DNA of 56,455 bases, taken from a virus. A model generated the notes under the pieces. That model ran no database searches. It was not told where the DNA came from and saw nothing but the letters and a program-made list of their open reading frames with translations. The translations under genes and the position numbers were made by a program. The stretch is taken from IMG/VR virus record IMGVR_UViG_3300030117_005233, positions 1-56,455 of that record; one strand, written 5' to 3'. Below are positions 15,205 to 24,574 of the stretch, one piece after another. Within the stretch, counting starts at the first letter, position 1; each line of letters begins with the position of its first letter.

Positions 15205-16138
15205 GTTTACAGCATTTCCATCTGTATACGATAACAAGACTCATAGAAAATTCTCATTTGAGAACTGGGATAAATTTAAAGCTGCACTTTTTAACATGTC
15301 AAAAAAGCCTGGTTACAAACCACGTAAAGGCGAAAAAAGCAATCTTAAAGCCTCACCACTTATTACACCTGCGACTTATGATGAAGGTACAACTCGTGCA
15401 AACGCTAATGTAATAAAATGGGCAGGTTGGTGTGCTCTTGATATAGATGAGTATGACGTATCCTTCAAAGAAGCTGTAAAACAATTCAGTGACTATTCTT
15501 ATGTTTGTTACTCGACTGCTTCGTCGACAAAACAAAAGCCAAAGTTTAGAATTGTATTTGAGTTAAGTACAGATGTAGAGAATGAAAAGATAAAACATTT
15601 TTGGTTTGCGTTAAACAAAGAATTTAATTCTATCGGCGATCCGCAAACAAAAGATTTATCTCGTATGTATTATATACCTGCACAATATCCTAATGCTTAT
15701 AACTTTTGTTTTAGTAATGAAGGATTACAACTAGATCCGCAAACGCTTATGGATAAACACGAGTATGTAGATAATAGTGGTACATTTTTATCTAAGCTTC
15801 CTATAGAAATGCAGCAAGCGATATTACAACATCGCAAAGATAGTTTAACAAATACTGATTATACATGGACATCATATCAAGATTGTAAGTTTGTAAATAA
15901 AAAATTAGTCGAAGAATATCGTAACATAACAGAAACAGGTTGGTATCATAAAATGTACCAGATAATGATATCAATTGGAGGCAATGCAATTCGTTATAAA
16001 TATCCTATAACAGCTACAGAGATTGCAATCTTGTGTAGACAGATAGATTTAGAAACAGGTGGTTGGTATAAAAACAGACCAATTGAAAAAGAAGCACAAA
16101 GAGCGTTAGATTTTGTGCTCGCAAGTGATAAATATTAG
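15194..16138 (+). CDS. archaeo-eukaryotic-primase-like (PrimPol/RepB-type) protein
   Basis: 314 residues from the ATG that overlaps the previous stop; an in-frame ATG at 15152 is an alternative. WCALDIDEYD near residue 78 looks like the DxD metal site of archaeo-eukaryotic primases, followed by YSTASSTKQKPKFRIVFEL, which resembles the strand carrying the nucleotide-binding residue. The C-terminal 100 residues look like a helical PriCT-type region (IMISIGGNAIRYKYP, RALDFVLA). No TOPRIM-type gp61 primase was found in the window, so this may act in priming, but gp61 could lie outside. Confidence 0.5.
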   Translation: MMIEFTAFPSVYDNKTHRKFSFENWDKFKAALFNMSKKPGYKPRKGEKSNLKASPLITPATYDEGTTRANANVIKWAGWCALDIDEYDVSFKEAVKQFSDYSYVCYSTASSTKQKPKFRIVFELSTDVENEKIKHFWFALNKEFNSIGDPQTKDLSRMYYIPAQYPNAYNFCFSNEGLQLDPQTLMDKHEYVDNSGTFLSKLPIEMQQAILQHRKDSLTNTDYTWTSYQDCKFVNKKLVEEYRNITETGWYHKMYQIMISIGGNAIRYKYPITATEIAILCRQIDLETGGWYKNRPIEKEAQRALDFVLASDKY

Positions 16139-16149
16139 TGAGATTTATT

Positions 16150-16614
16150 ATGAAGAAAATATTGAAATCAAAGTACCACGACCAAAAATATATCACTATT
16201 AACGATGAAAAGTTTGAAGTTAAACCTTTACCACTTGAAAAATGTTGGCCATCAGTACCTCGAGCCGATATCCATCGTGATATACCTTTCTATCAACCAG
16301 TAAAAGAATCAATTCAAAAAGAAGGTATGCATTTTCCTATTATGGTATATTATGCCACACGATGGGAACTTATCGAACAAAAAAAGATATGGCATAAGCA
16401 TATTGAACCTCTTCCATTTTATAAAACAGACACAGCAAATCACCATAAAAAAATATATGTTGTATGGGGTGGATCTAACCGTTGGCATGTTGCAAAAGAA
16501 TTGGGTTATACTCATATCGATTGCGCACTAATGCCATCATTCGATAAAGCATACGGATTACAAAAAAACTTTAGAATGCCGTATCCTAATCTTTATGGTG
16601 GAGACCCAAGATAG
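16150..16614 (+). CDS. ParB/sulfiredoxin-like fold protein
   Basis: 154 residues from the ATG at 16150, with GAG upstream; a GTG at 16138 is an alternative. The end of the domain reads VVWGGSNRWHVAKELGYTHI, resembling the nucleotide/DNA-handling GxxRxxAxxxLG loop of ParB-like nuclease domains, and VPRADIHRDIPFY could be the matching first strand. Such domains occur with phage DNA modification and partition systems. Function unknown. Confidence 0.55.
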   Translation: MKKILKSKYHDQKYITINDEKFEVKPLPLEKCWPSVPRADIHRDIPFYQPVKESIQKEGMHFPIMVYYATRWELIEQKKIWHKHIEPLPFYKTDTANHHKKIYVVWGGSNRWHVAKELGYTHIDCALMPSFDKAYGLQKNFRMPYPNLYGGDPR

Positions 16615-17363
16615 TGCGTAATTTAATTTTCCAGTATTATATTCCATATGAAGCAGGTGATGCTGACATGGGAGGATTCCAATTACCTGAATGGGCGCAC
16701 GGCGGTAGTTATTCTGCTAGACGATATGCAGAAATTTGTGGTGCTGAATATGAATTTTCGAATGAAAGATATTTTAAACACTTAGATCCTCGCCTTGATT
16801 CACTAAGAATTTTTTATGATGAGAAGTATGATGAGTATGATAATATTCTTTGTTTAGATTTAGATATGCTAATAAAAACAAAAGAGAATATATTCGAAAA
16901 AGATATCGGTGATGTTGCAATGGTTCACGAGCTAGGTGTTCATGTTAGTCAAGGTAACTGGCTAAGAAATGTTATGGAGGTTCCTTTAGAAAAAAGAGGA
17001 GTTATCGCTTACGGTAAACATTTATTTGGAAGTGATTGGATGTTTCCTAAATCAGAGTTATATCCTGATGAAGCTTGGAGATATTTAAACGGCGGACTAC
17101 AACTTTGGTCAAAAGAAGGTAGACAAAAAGCACGTAAACATTTTACTTCAGTTGATAACTATTATTTACATACAAGATACACAGAACAAATGTACATTAA
17201 TTTACAATTATCACAACCGATTTTTAATGTAAAAGAACTTCCTACAGAATGGAATAGAATAGCTATATATCAAAAGCCTCTGTTTGATGGAAAGATAAAT
17301 CATTTTTTAGCAAGGCATAAATTTAGTATACCGCAACTTATAAAAGACGGATGGAGCGTATGA
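16614..17363 (+). CDS. GT-A-like glycosyltransferase, paralog 1
   Basis: 249 residues from a GTG that overlaps the previous TAG. The start LIFQYYIP, a middle segment RYAEICGAEYEFS and a DxD site in LCLDLDMLIK (near residue 83) define a phage glycosyltransferase type repeated at 20473 and 21165. The DxD would bind the metal and nucleotide-sugar. A conserved GGLQLWS strand with an acceptor loop follows. First gene of the glycan cluster. The sugar and acceptor are unknown. Confidence 0.65.
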   Translation: MRNLIFQYYIPYEAGDADMGGFQLPEWAHGGSYSARRYAEICGAEYEFSNERYFKHLDPRLDSLRIFYDEKYDEYDNILCLDLDMLIKTKENIFEKDIGDVAMVHELGVHVSQGNWLRNVMEVPLEKRGVIAYGKHLFGSDWMFPKSELYPDEAWRYLNGGLQLWSKEGRQKARKHFTSVDNYYLHTRYTEQMYINLQLSQPIFNVKELPTEWNRIAIYQKPLFDGKINHFLARHKFSIPQLIKDGWSV

Positions 17364-17971
17364 AGTATTTAGAAATAGCTGCAGCCAAAAAACGTGGATC
17401 TGAATGGGTTGCTGTTCGTGACGAATGTGATGATTACGATGGCGTACAAAAATATGATATGACAAACTTGCCTATGTCAGGTGTTCCAGATAATTGCTTC
17501 GATGGAATATATTCTGAACATTTTATCGAGCATCTATTTAAATATCAAGGGGTTAATTTTTTTAAGGAAGCTTTCCGCATACTTAAACCTGGAGGAATCA
17601 TTAGAACAGTTTGGCCTCCATATGAATTTGTAGAAAAATTAGTTAGTGATGAATCTTTAACTCAAGCTGAAAATAATTTTGTAGAACACTATTTTCAATT
17701 CTATGTTCAAAGGCATAACTTTGCTCCGTCTGGAAATGAACATCGTAGTAAAAGAGAACAATGTGCATTAGGATTATCATATCAAAATGGTGAACATCTA
17801 TATGTATGGCCTAAAAAAGAACTTATAGAAGTATGTACTGATATTGGATTTACTCGTGTAGAAGAAAAACTTTATAACGTAAGTAGTTTACAAGCATTCA
17901 ATTATATTGAAACACCTTGTCAAATTAGAGCAGCACATTCTGCTGTTGTGGAGGCAACGAAACCAGCATGA
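17360..17971 (+). CDS. SAM-dependent methyltransferase (class I, type 11)
   Basis: 203 residues from the ATGA overlap. The segment LPMSGVPDNCFDGIYSEHFI followed by EAFRILKPGGIIRTV is the usual motif IV-VI region of class I methyltransferases. The glycine-rich SAM loop at the N-terminus is reduced (YLEIAAAKKRGSEW). It lies between a glycosyltransferase and a hypothetical gene, so a sugar or glycan is the likely acceptor. Confidence 0.8.
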   Translation: MKYLEIAAAKKRGSEWVAVRDECDDYDGVQKYDMTNLPMSGVPDNCFDGIYSEHFIEHLFKYQGVNFFKEAFRILKPGGIIRTVWPPYEFVEKLVSDESLTQAENNFVEHYFQFYVQRHNFAPSGNEHRSKREQCALGLSYQNGEHLYVWPKKELIEVCTDIGFTRVEEKLYNVSSLQAFNYIETPCQIRAAHSAVVEATKPA

Positions 17972-18378
17972 CAATAATTGCAGAATATAAAGGTAATCTA
18001 TCTGAGTTTACATATTTTTGGAAACCATTAATAATTAAACACGGCGAAGTTGAATTTATTTTTACTAATGGTAATGATTTAACAGGTGTAAAAACAGCTA
18101 ATAGTATTGAAGAAGCAGTCAGTATGAGTTCAAGTGAAAATATATTTTTAACAGATACTAATGGTATACCTACCTATGAAACAATGATATATTTAACGTC
18201 AATGGCTGGTAATGTTTGTTGTAATCCGGTTTGGCACGACTATAATAACGCACCCGCTGGTCAAAAAACAAACTCATTTACTATTTTAAAACAACAATTT
18301 ACAGGAACAGATTTTAATGAATATGTCAGTAAATGGAATCCAAAAGTGATTGAAGACTTAACATTATATAAGGTATGA
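17968..18378 (+). CDS. hypothetical protein of the glycan cluster
   Basis: 136 residues, ATGA overlap with the methyltransferase gene. It has a compact alpha/beta look with FTNGNDLTGV and IFLTDTNGIPTYETM segments that could be a reduced nucleotide-binding fold, but I cannot place it. It is co-translated with sugar-modifying enzymes. Confidence 0.5.
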   Translation: MTIIAEYKGNLSEFTYFWKPLIIKHGEVEFIFTNGNDLTGVKTANSIEEAVSMSSSENIFLTDTNGIPTYETMIYLTSMAGNVCCNPVWHDYNNAPAGQKTNSFTILKQQFTGTDFNEYVSKWNPKVIEDLTLYKV

Positions 18379-18382
18379 ATAC

Positions 18383-19738
18383 ATGATTAAATTAGTATTA
18401 TTTGATTTAGACGGTGTTTTAATTAATTCAAAAAAAATTCACTATGATGCAATGAATGTTGCATTACCTTCTCAATATAAAATTACTTATGAAGAGCATC
18501 TTAATTTATATGATGGTTTAAAAACAACTGAAAAGTTAGAGATGTTAACTAAAGAAAAAGAATTACCTTTATCTGAGCACAAAAACATATACGATGCAAA
18601 ACAACAAGAAACTATGAATCTTTTATCGAATTTAAAACCAAATAAAGACATAGTTGAATTATTTTATAGTTTAAATAGATTAGGTTATAAAATTGGTGTA
18701 TGTTCAAATTCAATTAGAAGAACAGTTTTAACTACTCTTGCTCAAACTAATTTGATAAAGTATTGTTCTGTAATTATGTCTAATGAAGATGTTAAGAATG
18801 GTAAGCCTCACCCCGAAATGTATTGGAAAGCAATGTCTATGTTAGGTCATTTACCAGAAGAAACAATTATTATAGAAGATTCACCACCTGGTTTATTAGC
18901 TGCAGAAAGATCAAGAGCAAATTATATTAGGGTTAAAGACCCAACAGAAGTGACATGCAAAAATATTTTAAATAAAATTAAAGGAGAAAATAAAGTGAGT
19001 AAGTGGAAAGATGATAAACTAAATGTATTAATACCAATGGCAGGTGCTGGTTCAAGATTTGAACAAGCCGGATATACATTTCCTAAACCATTAATACCTG
19101 TTAATGGAAAACCAATGATACAAGTTGTTGTAGATAATTTAGGAGTAGATGCTAATTTCCATTTTGTAGTTCAAAAATCTCATAAAGAAAAATATAATTT
19201 ACATTCAATGTTAGATTTAATTGCACCTGGGTGTAAAGTTATTGAAGTAGACGGTATTACAGAAGGTGCAGCATGTACGGCACTATTAGCTAAAGAGTTT
19301 ATTAATAATGATCAACCATTGTTATTTGCAAATAGTGATCAATTCTGTGAATGGAAACCAATTGATTTTATGTATAATATGCAAGAAAAAAATTGTGACG
19401 GGGGTATTGTAACATTTGAGAATACACACCCTAAATGGTCTTATGCAAGAATTGATAATAACGGTTTAATAACAGAAGTACAAGAAAAGAATCCTATATC
19501 TAAAGATGCTACGGTAGGATATTACTATTGGAAACATGGATCAGATTTTGTTAAGTATGCTGAACAAATGATTGAAAGAAATATACGCGTTAATAATGAA
19601 TTTTATGTTTGCCCTGTATTTAACCAGGCTATCGAAGCTGGTAAATCTATTAGAGCATTTCGTTCTGAAGGCATGTGGGGATTAGGTACACCTGAAGATT
19701 TAGAATATTTTGTTGCTAATTATAAGGAAAAAGTTTAA
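18383..19738 (+). CDS. HAD phosphatase - sugar nucleotidyltransferase fusion
   Basis: 451 residues. Residues 1-about 200 are a HAD hydrolase of the beta-phosphoglucomutase type: LFDLDGVLINS (motif I), GVCSNS (motif II), KNGKPHPEMY (motif III) and IIEDSPPGLLAA (motif IV). Residues about 212-451 are a nucleotidyltransferase: LIPMAGAGSRF with FPKPLIPVNGKPMI, then FANSDQF and a C-terminal GLGTPEDLEYF. The fusion could dephosphorylate or isomerise a sugar phosphate and activate it to an NDP-sugar. It supplies substrates for the surrounding glycosyltransferases. Both catalytic motif sets look intact. Confidence 0.85.
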   Translation: MIKLVLFDLDGVLINSKKIHYDAMNVALPSQYKITYEEHLNLYDGLKTTEKLEMLTKEKELPLSEHKNIYDAKQQETMNLLSNLKPNKDIVELFYSLNRLGYKIGVCSNSIRRTVLTTLAQTNLIKYCSVIMSNEDVKNGKPHPEMYWKAMSMLGHLPEETIIIEDSPPGLLAAERSRANYIRVKDPTEVTCKNILNKIKGENKVSKWKDDKLNVLIPMAGAGSRFEQAGYTFPKPLIPVNGKPMIQVVVDNLGVDANFHFVVQKSHKEKYNLHSMLDLIAPGCKVIEVDGITEGAACTALLAKEFINNDQPLLFANSDQFCEWKPIDFMYNMQEKNCDGGIVTFENTHPKWSYARIDNNGLITEVQEKNPISKDATVGYYYWKHGSDFVKYAEQMIERNIRVNNEFYVCPVFNQAIEAGKSIRAFRSEGMWGLGTPEDLEYFVANYKEKV

Positions 19739-20476
19739 ATGAAAGTAGCTGTGTGTGTATCAGGTGTTCCTGAAAGTAGATATAATCTAATTAAAAGGAA
19801 TAATACTGTTCAAAAACTTAAATTTCCAAATGCAGACTTTTACTATGCAACATGGAAAGGTAGAGAAAAATTATTTTATGAAAATTTTCCAGATTATGAG
19901 TTACATACTTTTGATGAACCTGTAATGCATTATCACCCGTATATGGATATAAAAGATTTTACATCTCCATATTTTGAGGAAACTAAGTCTTGGGTAGTGC
20001 GGACAAATAGAATAGAATGGACTAGCCATCATACTAAACAAATTTTAATTCATGCAATGTTACTAGATAAAATAAAAGATAACTATGATGTTATAATCCG
20101 AGGAAGATTTGATAATTTTATTTGGAATGATAAAGCTGCAGACTTTACTCCATTTATAGAAGATACTTACAATAACAATAGAGCAAACTGTTTTGCAGTA
20201 ACTAATGGTCCAAAATTTAAAGAACAGTATGAATCAGATTATGAAAAAAATCCTAAAATGCGAGAATGGCCTTTAGATCAACTTATTATTCATCCAAGAA
20301 ATATGATTAATTTATCTGATATACTACAACTTCATAAGGAAAAAAAATTAAGAGCAGCAGAGTATGGTTGGCATCAAGTTCTAAGTGAACCATACGGTAA
20401 TAATCATAGAAACTGGCACGGATGGGTTAATCACGATAAAAATGTTCCTTATCAATTTATAAAGGAGGCAGAATGA
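19739..20476 (+). CDS. putative glycosyltransferase
   Basis: 245 residues starting directly after the fusion gene. It begins KVAVCVSGVPESRYN and contains YDVIIRGRFDNFIW, a pattern seen in poorly characterised GT-A-like phage and bacterial proteins in which RxD replaces DxD. A long aromatic region DHIIHPRNM-like follows. It belongs to the operon by ATGA overlap with the next gene. Family assignment is tentative. Confidence 0.5.
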   Translation: MKVAVCVSGVPESRYNLIKRNNTVQKLKFPNADFYYATWKGREKLFYENFPDYELHTFDEPVMHYHPYMDIKDFTSPYFEETKSWVVRTNRIEWTSHHTKQILIHAMLLDKIKDNYDVIIRGRFDNFIWNDKAADFTPFIEDTYNNNRANCFAVTNGPKFKEQYESDYEKNPKMREWPLDQLIIHPRNMINLSDILQLHKEKKLRAAEYGWHQVLSEPYGNNHRNWHGWVNHDKNVPYQFIKEAE

Positions 20477-21168
20477 AAAATATAATATTACAACATTATA
20501 CAGGTGAATTAGGTGAATTAGAAAAATTATCTCAGGCAAATATGATTAAGTATGCAGAATTTTGTGGTGCTGAATACAGATTATTGAGCGGTGATTTATT
20601 TAATGAAGAATATCCATGGGAACCTACGTTATATGCACCAAACCAAAAGATGCATATGATGAGTAAAGAGTTTGATGATTATGATATTGTACTAATGGTC
20701 GACATAGATATGTTTACACGAAAAGGCATGACAGAAAATATATTTACAGATGTAAAAGGTATAGGAATGTATACAGACTTTCAACAACATTTATTTGGTG
20801 GTTTAAAAAGACACTTTCCTGATATAGTCGATTTAAATTATCCTTACTGGGGAGGCGCAATATACAGATTAGAAAAAGCACAACGCGTACAATTAAGAGA
20901 ACACATTAAAGATAATATGAAAGACATTGCAAGATTTGATAGAGGATTTAATGATGAAGGAGCAATGCACCTATTAGCTAAACTTTCAGATTTTAAAGAC
21001 AGAGCAATTTTACCAGGTGGATTTAAATGGTGTCATTGCAGTTATCGAGAAGGAATAGAAAACTCAGCAATGATACACATTAGACCTAAGGTAACACCCG
21101 TAGGACCAAAGAGACCTAAAATAGAAAATTATAGAGAATTAGTTAGAAAAGGATTAATAGAAGAATGA
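20473..21168 (+). CDS. GT-A-like glycosyltransferase, paralog 2
   Basis: 231 residues, AAAGGAGG before the start. Same layout as the gene at 16614: MKNIILQHYTG at the N-terminus, KYAEFCGAEYRLLS, then VLMVDIDMFTRKG with the DxD site, and LNYPYWGGAIYRL as acceptor-side strand. Overlaps the next gene by ATGA. Confidence 0.65.
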   Translation: MKNIILQHYTGELGELEKLSQANMIKYAEFCGAEYRLLSGDLFNEEYPWEPTLYAPNQKMHMMSKEFDDYDIVLMVDIDMFTRKGMTENIFTDVKGIGMYTDFQQHLFGGLKRHFPDIVDLNYPYWGGAIYRLEKAQRVQLREHIKDNMKDIARFDRGFNDEGAMHLLAKLSDFKDRAILPGGFKWCHCSYREGIENSAMIHIRPKVTPVGPKRPKIENYRELVRKGLIEE

Positions 21169-21977
21169 AAAATTTAATTTATCAATATTGGGATGGAGAT
21201 ACTTCTAGGCCAGGAGTAATTGCTGGCGTTAAAGCAATGAAAAAGTATGCAGAGAAAATCGGCGCGGAATATTTATTTGAAGATAATCCAAGGTATTATA
21301 CTCATCTAGGTCCTTACAGTCCACACTATGGTCAGTTTAAATTAATACATGAAGAAAAATTTAGTGATTATGACCATATCATGTTTGCTGATACAGATGT
21401 ATTTCCTGTTGAAAAGTTAGAGAAAAGTATATTTGATGATTTAACTGCAGACATAGGAATATGCGCAGAAGGATGGATGACTAAAAACAAAGGTAAAACT
21501 CCTGCTGAATCATATAATCCGATATGTAGAGACGCAGATGAAGTCTGGGCAGCTAAACTAGAACAACGGTTTGGTGTTAAATTCCCTAGATGCGAAGAAA
21601 CGAATCATTTAATGATGTACAATTCAGGTATGGTAGTGTATAATAATAAAGGTTTAAAGGAAGCAAAACAAAAATTTATGCAATACGAGGATTATATAAG
21701 AACAATTAGTCCATGTGCTTCATTTTACACATGCGATCAACCATATTTACATGCACAATTAATTATTAAAGATATTAATTGGCAACAGATGGATCCAGCT
21801 TGGAATTGTTTTGTACATTATATAGGACACCCAGCTATAAAACCAAGACCAATTAATGACACAAGAGTAAACGGAGAAGGTAATTTTATTCACATTCAGC
21901 TTAGAGGTGCAGATGATTTCGATGAAGAAAAATTATGGAGAATAACTAATTTACCTCAATCAGAATGGAGAATATAA
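21165..21977 (+). CDS. GT-A-like glycosyltransferase, paralog 3
   Basis: 270 residues, starting MKNLIYQYWDGDTSRPG and carrying KYAEKIGAEYLFED and IMFADTDVFPVE with the DxD site near residue 78. The later NSGMVVYNNKGL strand matches its two paralogs. The three copies probably arose by duplication and may add successive sugars. Confidence 0.68.
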   Translation: MKNLIYQYWDGDTSRPGVIAGVKAMKKYAEKIGAEYLFEDNPRYYTHLGPYSPHYGQFKLIHEEKFSDYDHIMFADTDVFPVEKLEKSIFDDLTADIGICAEGWMTKNKGKTPAESYNPICRDADEVWAAKLEQRFGVKFPRCEETNHLMMYNSGMVVYNNKGLKEAKQKFMQYEDYIRTISPCASFYTCDQPYLHAQLIIKDINWQQMDPAWNCFVHYIGHPAIKPRPINDTRVNGEGNFIHIQLRGADDFDEEKLWRITNLPQSEWRI

Positions 21978-22564
21978 TGCAAATTTTTAAATATAAAGAT
22001 TATGAGCACTACGTTAAAGAACAAACTTTTTATAATAAAGAAAAAATAGCGTGGAGCTTCTTTAATAAACAAGGTCCGAGAAAAGGTATATTAATTCTAA
22101 TGATTGAAAAATATTTTGGAGAATCAGCTAATAATAAAGATGTCATATGTCACGGTACTCGCGGGGGTCACGAACAACAATTTTTTAAAGGCTTATTCCC
22201 AAAAGGGCATATACAAGGTACAGAAATTAGTGATACCGCATCACAATTTCCAATGACGGTTGAATGGGACTTTACTAAACAACATCCAAGATGGGTTAAT
22301 AGATTTGATATAGTTTATTCTAATTCTTTTGACCACTCGATAAATCCACAAGAAACTTTACGTGTTTGGCACGAGCAACTTAGAGAGGGCGGTTTTATGT
22401 TTATAGAATGGGCTGAGGGAGACTCTGTGTGTACATTAAATGATCCTCTTGATGCATCTGCGAAAGAGATTACTAAACTAATTAAAAAAACAGGATTTGT
22501 AATAGAAGAACAACACGTCATAGGTGTTTCTCAAGGTAATATGTATATATGTAGAAAGGTTTAA
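21977..22564 (+). CDS. SAM-dependent methyltransferase-like protein
   Basis: 195 residues from an ATG that overlaps the previous TAA. Motif-like segments: DVICHGTRGGHEQQFF in place of the glycine loop, IQGTEISDTA for the acidic SAM ribose site, FDIVYSNSFDH and LREGGFMFIEW. This is the class I methyltransferase order. The target is unknown and may be a glycan. Confidence 0.7.
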   Translation: MQIFKYKDYEHYVKEQTFYNKEKIAWSFFNKQGPRKGILILMIEKYFGESANNKDVICHGTRGGHEQQFFKGLFPKGHIQGTEISDTASQFPMTVEWDFTKQHPRWVNRFDIVYSNSFDHSINPQETLRVWHEQLREGGFMFIEWAEGDSVCTLNDPLDASAKEITKLIKKTGFVIEEQHVIGVSQGNMYICRKV

Positions 22565-22566
22565 TT

Positions 22567-23154
22567 ATGTTAACAGCAACAATAGAAAATGCAAGTACAC
22601 TAGAAGAGTTTTATGAACAAATAAGAAGTCAACAGGAGGATCCTAAAAATCATGGGCCACATTATTGTTCACACCATGATTTAATAAAAGAGTTTGCGCC
22701 AGGATGCACATCTTATAAAGAGCTTGGAACACATCAAGGAGCATCTGCTGCAGCCGCTCTTTTAGCTGGATTTAAAGAAGTTCATTTTGTAGACCATACT
22801 TTAGAAAAGTATAATTGGCAAAAACATTTATTTGAAAAGTATTGTGAAGAAAATGAAGTTGATTTAAATGTATATGAATGTTCTTCAATTCACCATAGCA
22901 CAGCCGTAACTACAGATGTACTTATGATCGATTCATTACATGATTGGTCTTGGACAATTTTAGAGTTAGATCATCATGCTCCACTTACAAAAAAACATAT
23001 TATATTTCATGATACTACAACCGTAAATGGAAAGCCTTCTAATATATGGCCAGGTATTAATATGTGGTGTAAAGTAAATGCAGATAAGTGGTATGTTAAT
23101 CGTAGAAATTTAGAAAATGTTGGATCAACAATAGTAAGTAGAGTGGGTGTATGA
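22567..23154 (+). CDS. methyltransferase / cephalosporin-hydroxylase-like fold protein
   Basis: 195 residues. YKELGTHQGASAAAALLAGF resembles the SAM glycine loop of Methyltransf_24-type enzymes, EVHFVDHT the acidic strand, and DVLMIDSLHDWSWTILELDH plus KHIIFHDTT the later motifs. Members of this group methylate sugars. ATGA overlap with the next gene. Confidence 0.65.
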   Translation: MLTATIENASTLEEFYEQIRSQQEDPKNHGPHYCSHHDLIKEFAPGCTSYKELGTHQGASAAAALLAGFKEVHFVDHTLEKYNWQKHLFEKYCEENEVDLNVYECSSIHHSTAVTTDVLMIDSLHDWSWTILELDHHAPLTKKHIIFHDTTTVNGKPSNIWPGINMWCKVNADKWYVNRRNLENVGSTIVSRVGV

Positions 23155-23840
23155 AAGCATTTATAATATATCAAAGAGATAATCCAGATTCTGTTAAAGT
23201 AACTAAAGTATTAAAAGAATCGATAGAGCAAACCCAATCCGATATTAATGTTGAAATGTTTAATGCAATTACACCTAGTTCTCCGCCTAAAGAAATTCCA
23301 GATGAATTATTTGACATAACATATACATATCCTAGAGAAGGACAAACCAGATATGATACTAAAACAGGTCTTACTTTGACTGGTTACGTTGCATCATCTG
23401 CAGATGTTAAACTTGCTTGTACTTTAAGTCATGCTAAACTATGGAAAAAATGCGTTGAACTAGACGAAGAGATAATGATACTAGAACACGATGCATTTTT
23501 CTTAAGAAAGTTTGAACCATTTGAATGGGAAGGTGGTATATTAGGATTAAACGATCCAAGAGGCGCAACAAGAAAATCTATGGTTTTTCATGGCGAAGCT
23601 TCTAAGGTAAATGGTATTTCTAATTGTCCATACGTAGATACACAACCTGTACCACAAGGTCTTGCTGGTAATTCAGCATATATTATAAAACCATTTGCTG
23701 CAAAACATTTATTAGAAAAACTAAAAGAGTTTGGTGCTTGGCCAAATGATGCACTTATGTGTAATCAAGTTTGTCCATGGTTAAAAGTAATTCATCCGTA
23801 TTACACAAGAGTTCAAGGAGGAATAAGTACTACAACATGA
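23151..23840 (+). CDS. GT25-family glycosyltransferase, copy 1
   Basis: 229 residues. LACTLSHAKLWKKCVELDE followed by IMILEHDAFFLRKF and GNSAYIIKPFAAKHLLEKL match the GT25 (LPS beta-galactosyltransferase) family, including the ExDA site. A second GT25-type gene lies at 24543. In bacteria the family adds galactose or glucose to lipo-oligosaccharide or collagen-like chains. Confidence 0.78.
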   Translation: MKAFIIYQRDNPDSVKVTKVLKESIEQTQSDINVEMFNAITPSSPPKEIPDELFDITYTYPREGQTRYDTKTGLTLTGYVASSADVKLACTLSHAKLWKKCVELDEEIMILEHDAFFLRKFEPFEWEGGILGLNDPRGATRKSMVFHGEASKVNGISNCPYVDTQPVPQGLAGNSAYIIKPFAAKHLLEKLKEFGAWPNDALMCNQVCPWLKVIHPYYTRVQGGISTTT

Positions 23841-24574
23841 GAATATTAATTACAGGTCATAAAGGTTTTATCGGAAGTCGTCTCTGGGAAAGATTAGATC
23901 ATGAATCTATTACACTTTATGGCATAGATATAAAAGATGGTGACGATATTTTAGATACACCATTGCCTGAAGTTGATTTAGTTATTCACTTAGCAGCAAG
24001 AGCAGGCGTTAGAGAGTCTGTAAAAGATCCTAAAACATATTGGGAAACAAATGTCGAAGGTTCTAAAAGAATTATAAAACATTATAAAGATACAAGAATA
24101 TTAGCTGCAAGTTCTAGTTCGGCATATGCACCTCATCTAAATCCGTATTCTGCTACTAAATATATTATGGAGCAGATACCTCATAATAATATTTGTTATA
24201 TGAGGTTTCACACCGTATATAATGATTCAGCTAGAACAGGAATGTTCTTTGATAAATTATTTAAGGGTACTGTAAAATATATTACAAAACATGAAAGAGA
24301 TTTTATTCATTTAGAAGATATGTGTGATGCATTAGAATTACTAATAACGAATCCAAATGTAAAAGGGACGTTTGATATAGGAACGGGTAAAACAATTAAG
24401 ATGAATGATATATGTCCTGATCTTCCTATTAAAACAGATACACCAAGAGAAAGAGAAAGAACATGCGCAGATACAAGTTTTATGACAATAAACTGTGGCT
24501 GGCAAGCAAAACGTTTAGTAACGGAGTTTTTAAAGGAGAATAGTGAAATCATACGTTATTACAATAATGGATAA
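23837..24574 (+). CDS. NAD-dependent nucleotide-sugar epimerase/dehydratase
   Basis: 245 residues, about 60 shorter than usual extended SDR enzymes. GHKGFIGSRLWERL is the NAD(P)-binding GxxGxxG loop, LVIHLAARAGVRES the next conserved strand, and SAYAPHLNPYSATK holds the YxxxK catalytic pair. DFIHLEDMCDAL is the usual late motif. It should interconvert an NDP-sugar for the local glycosyltransferases. The start at 23837 overlaps the preceding stop as ATGA. Confidence 0.9.
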   Translation: MRILITGHKGFIGSRLWERLDHESITLYGIDIKDGDDILDTPLPEVDLVIHLAARAGVRESVKDPKTYWETNVEGSKRIIKHYKDTRILAASSSSAYAPHLNPYSATKYIMEQIPHNNICYMRFHTVYNDSARTGMFFDKLFKGTVKYITKHERDFIHLEDMCDALELLITNPNVKGTFDIGTGKTIKMNDICPDLPIKTDTPRERERTCADTSFMTINCGWQAKRLVTEFLKENSEIIRYYNNG

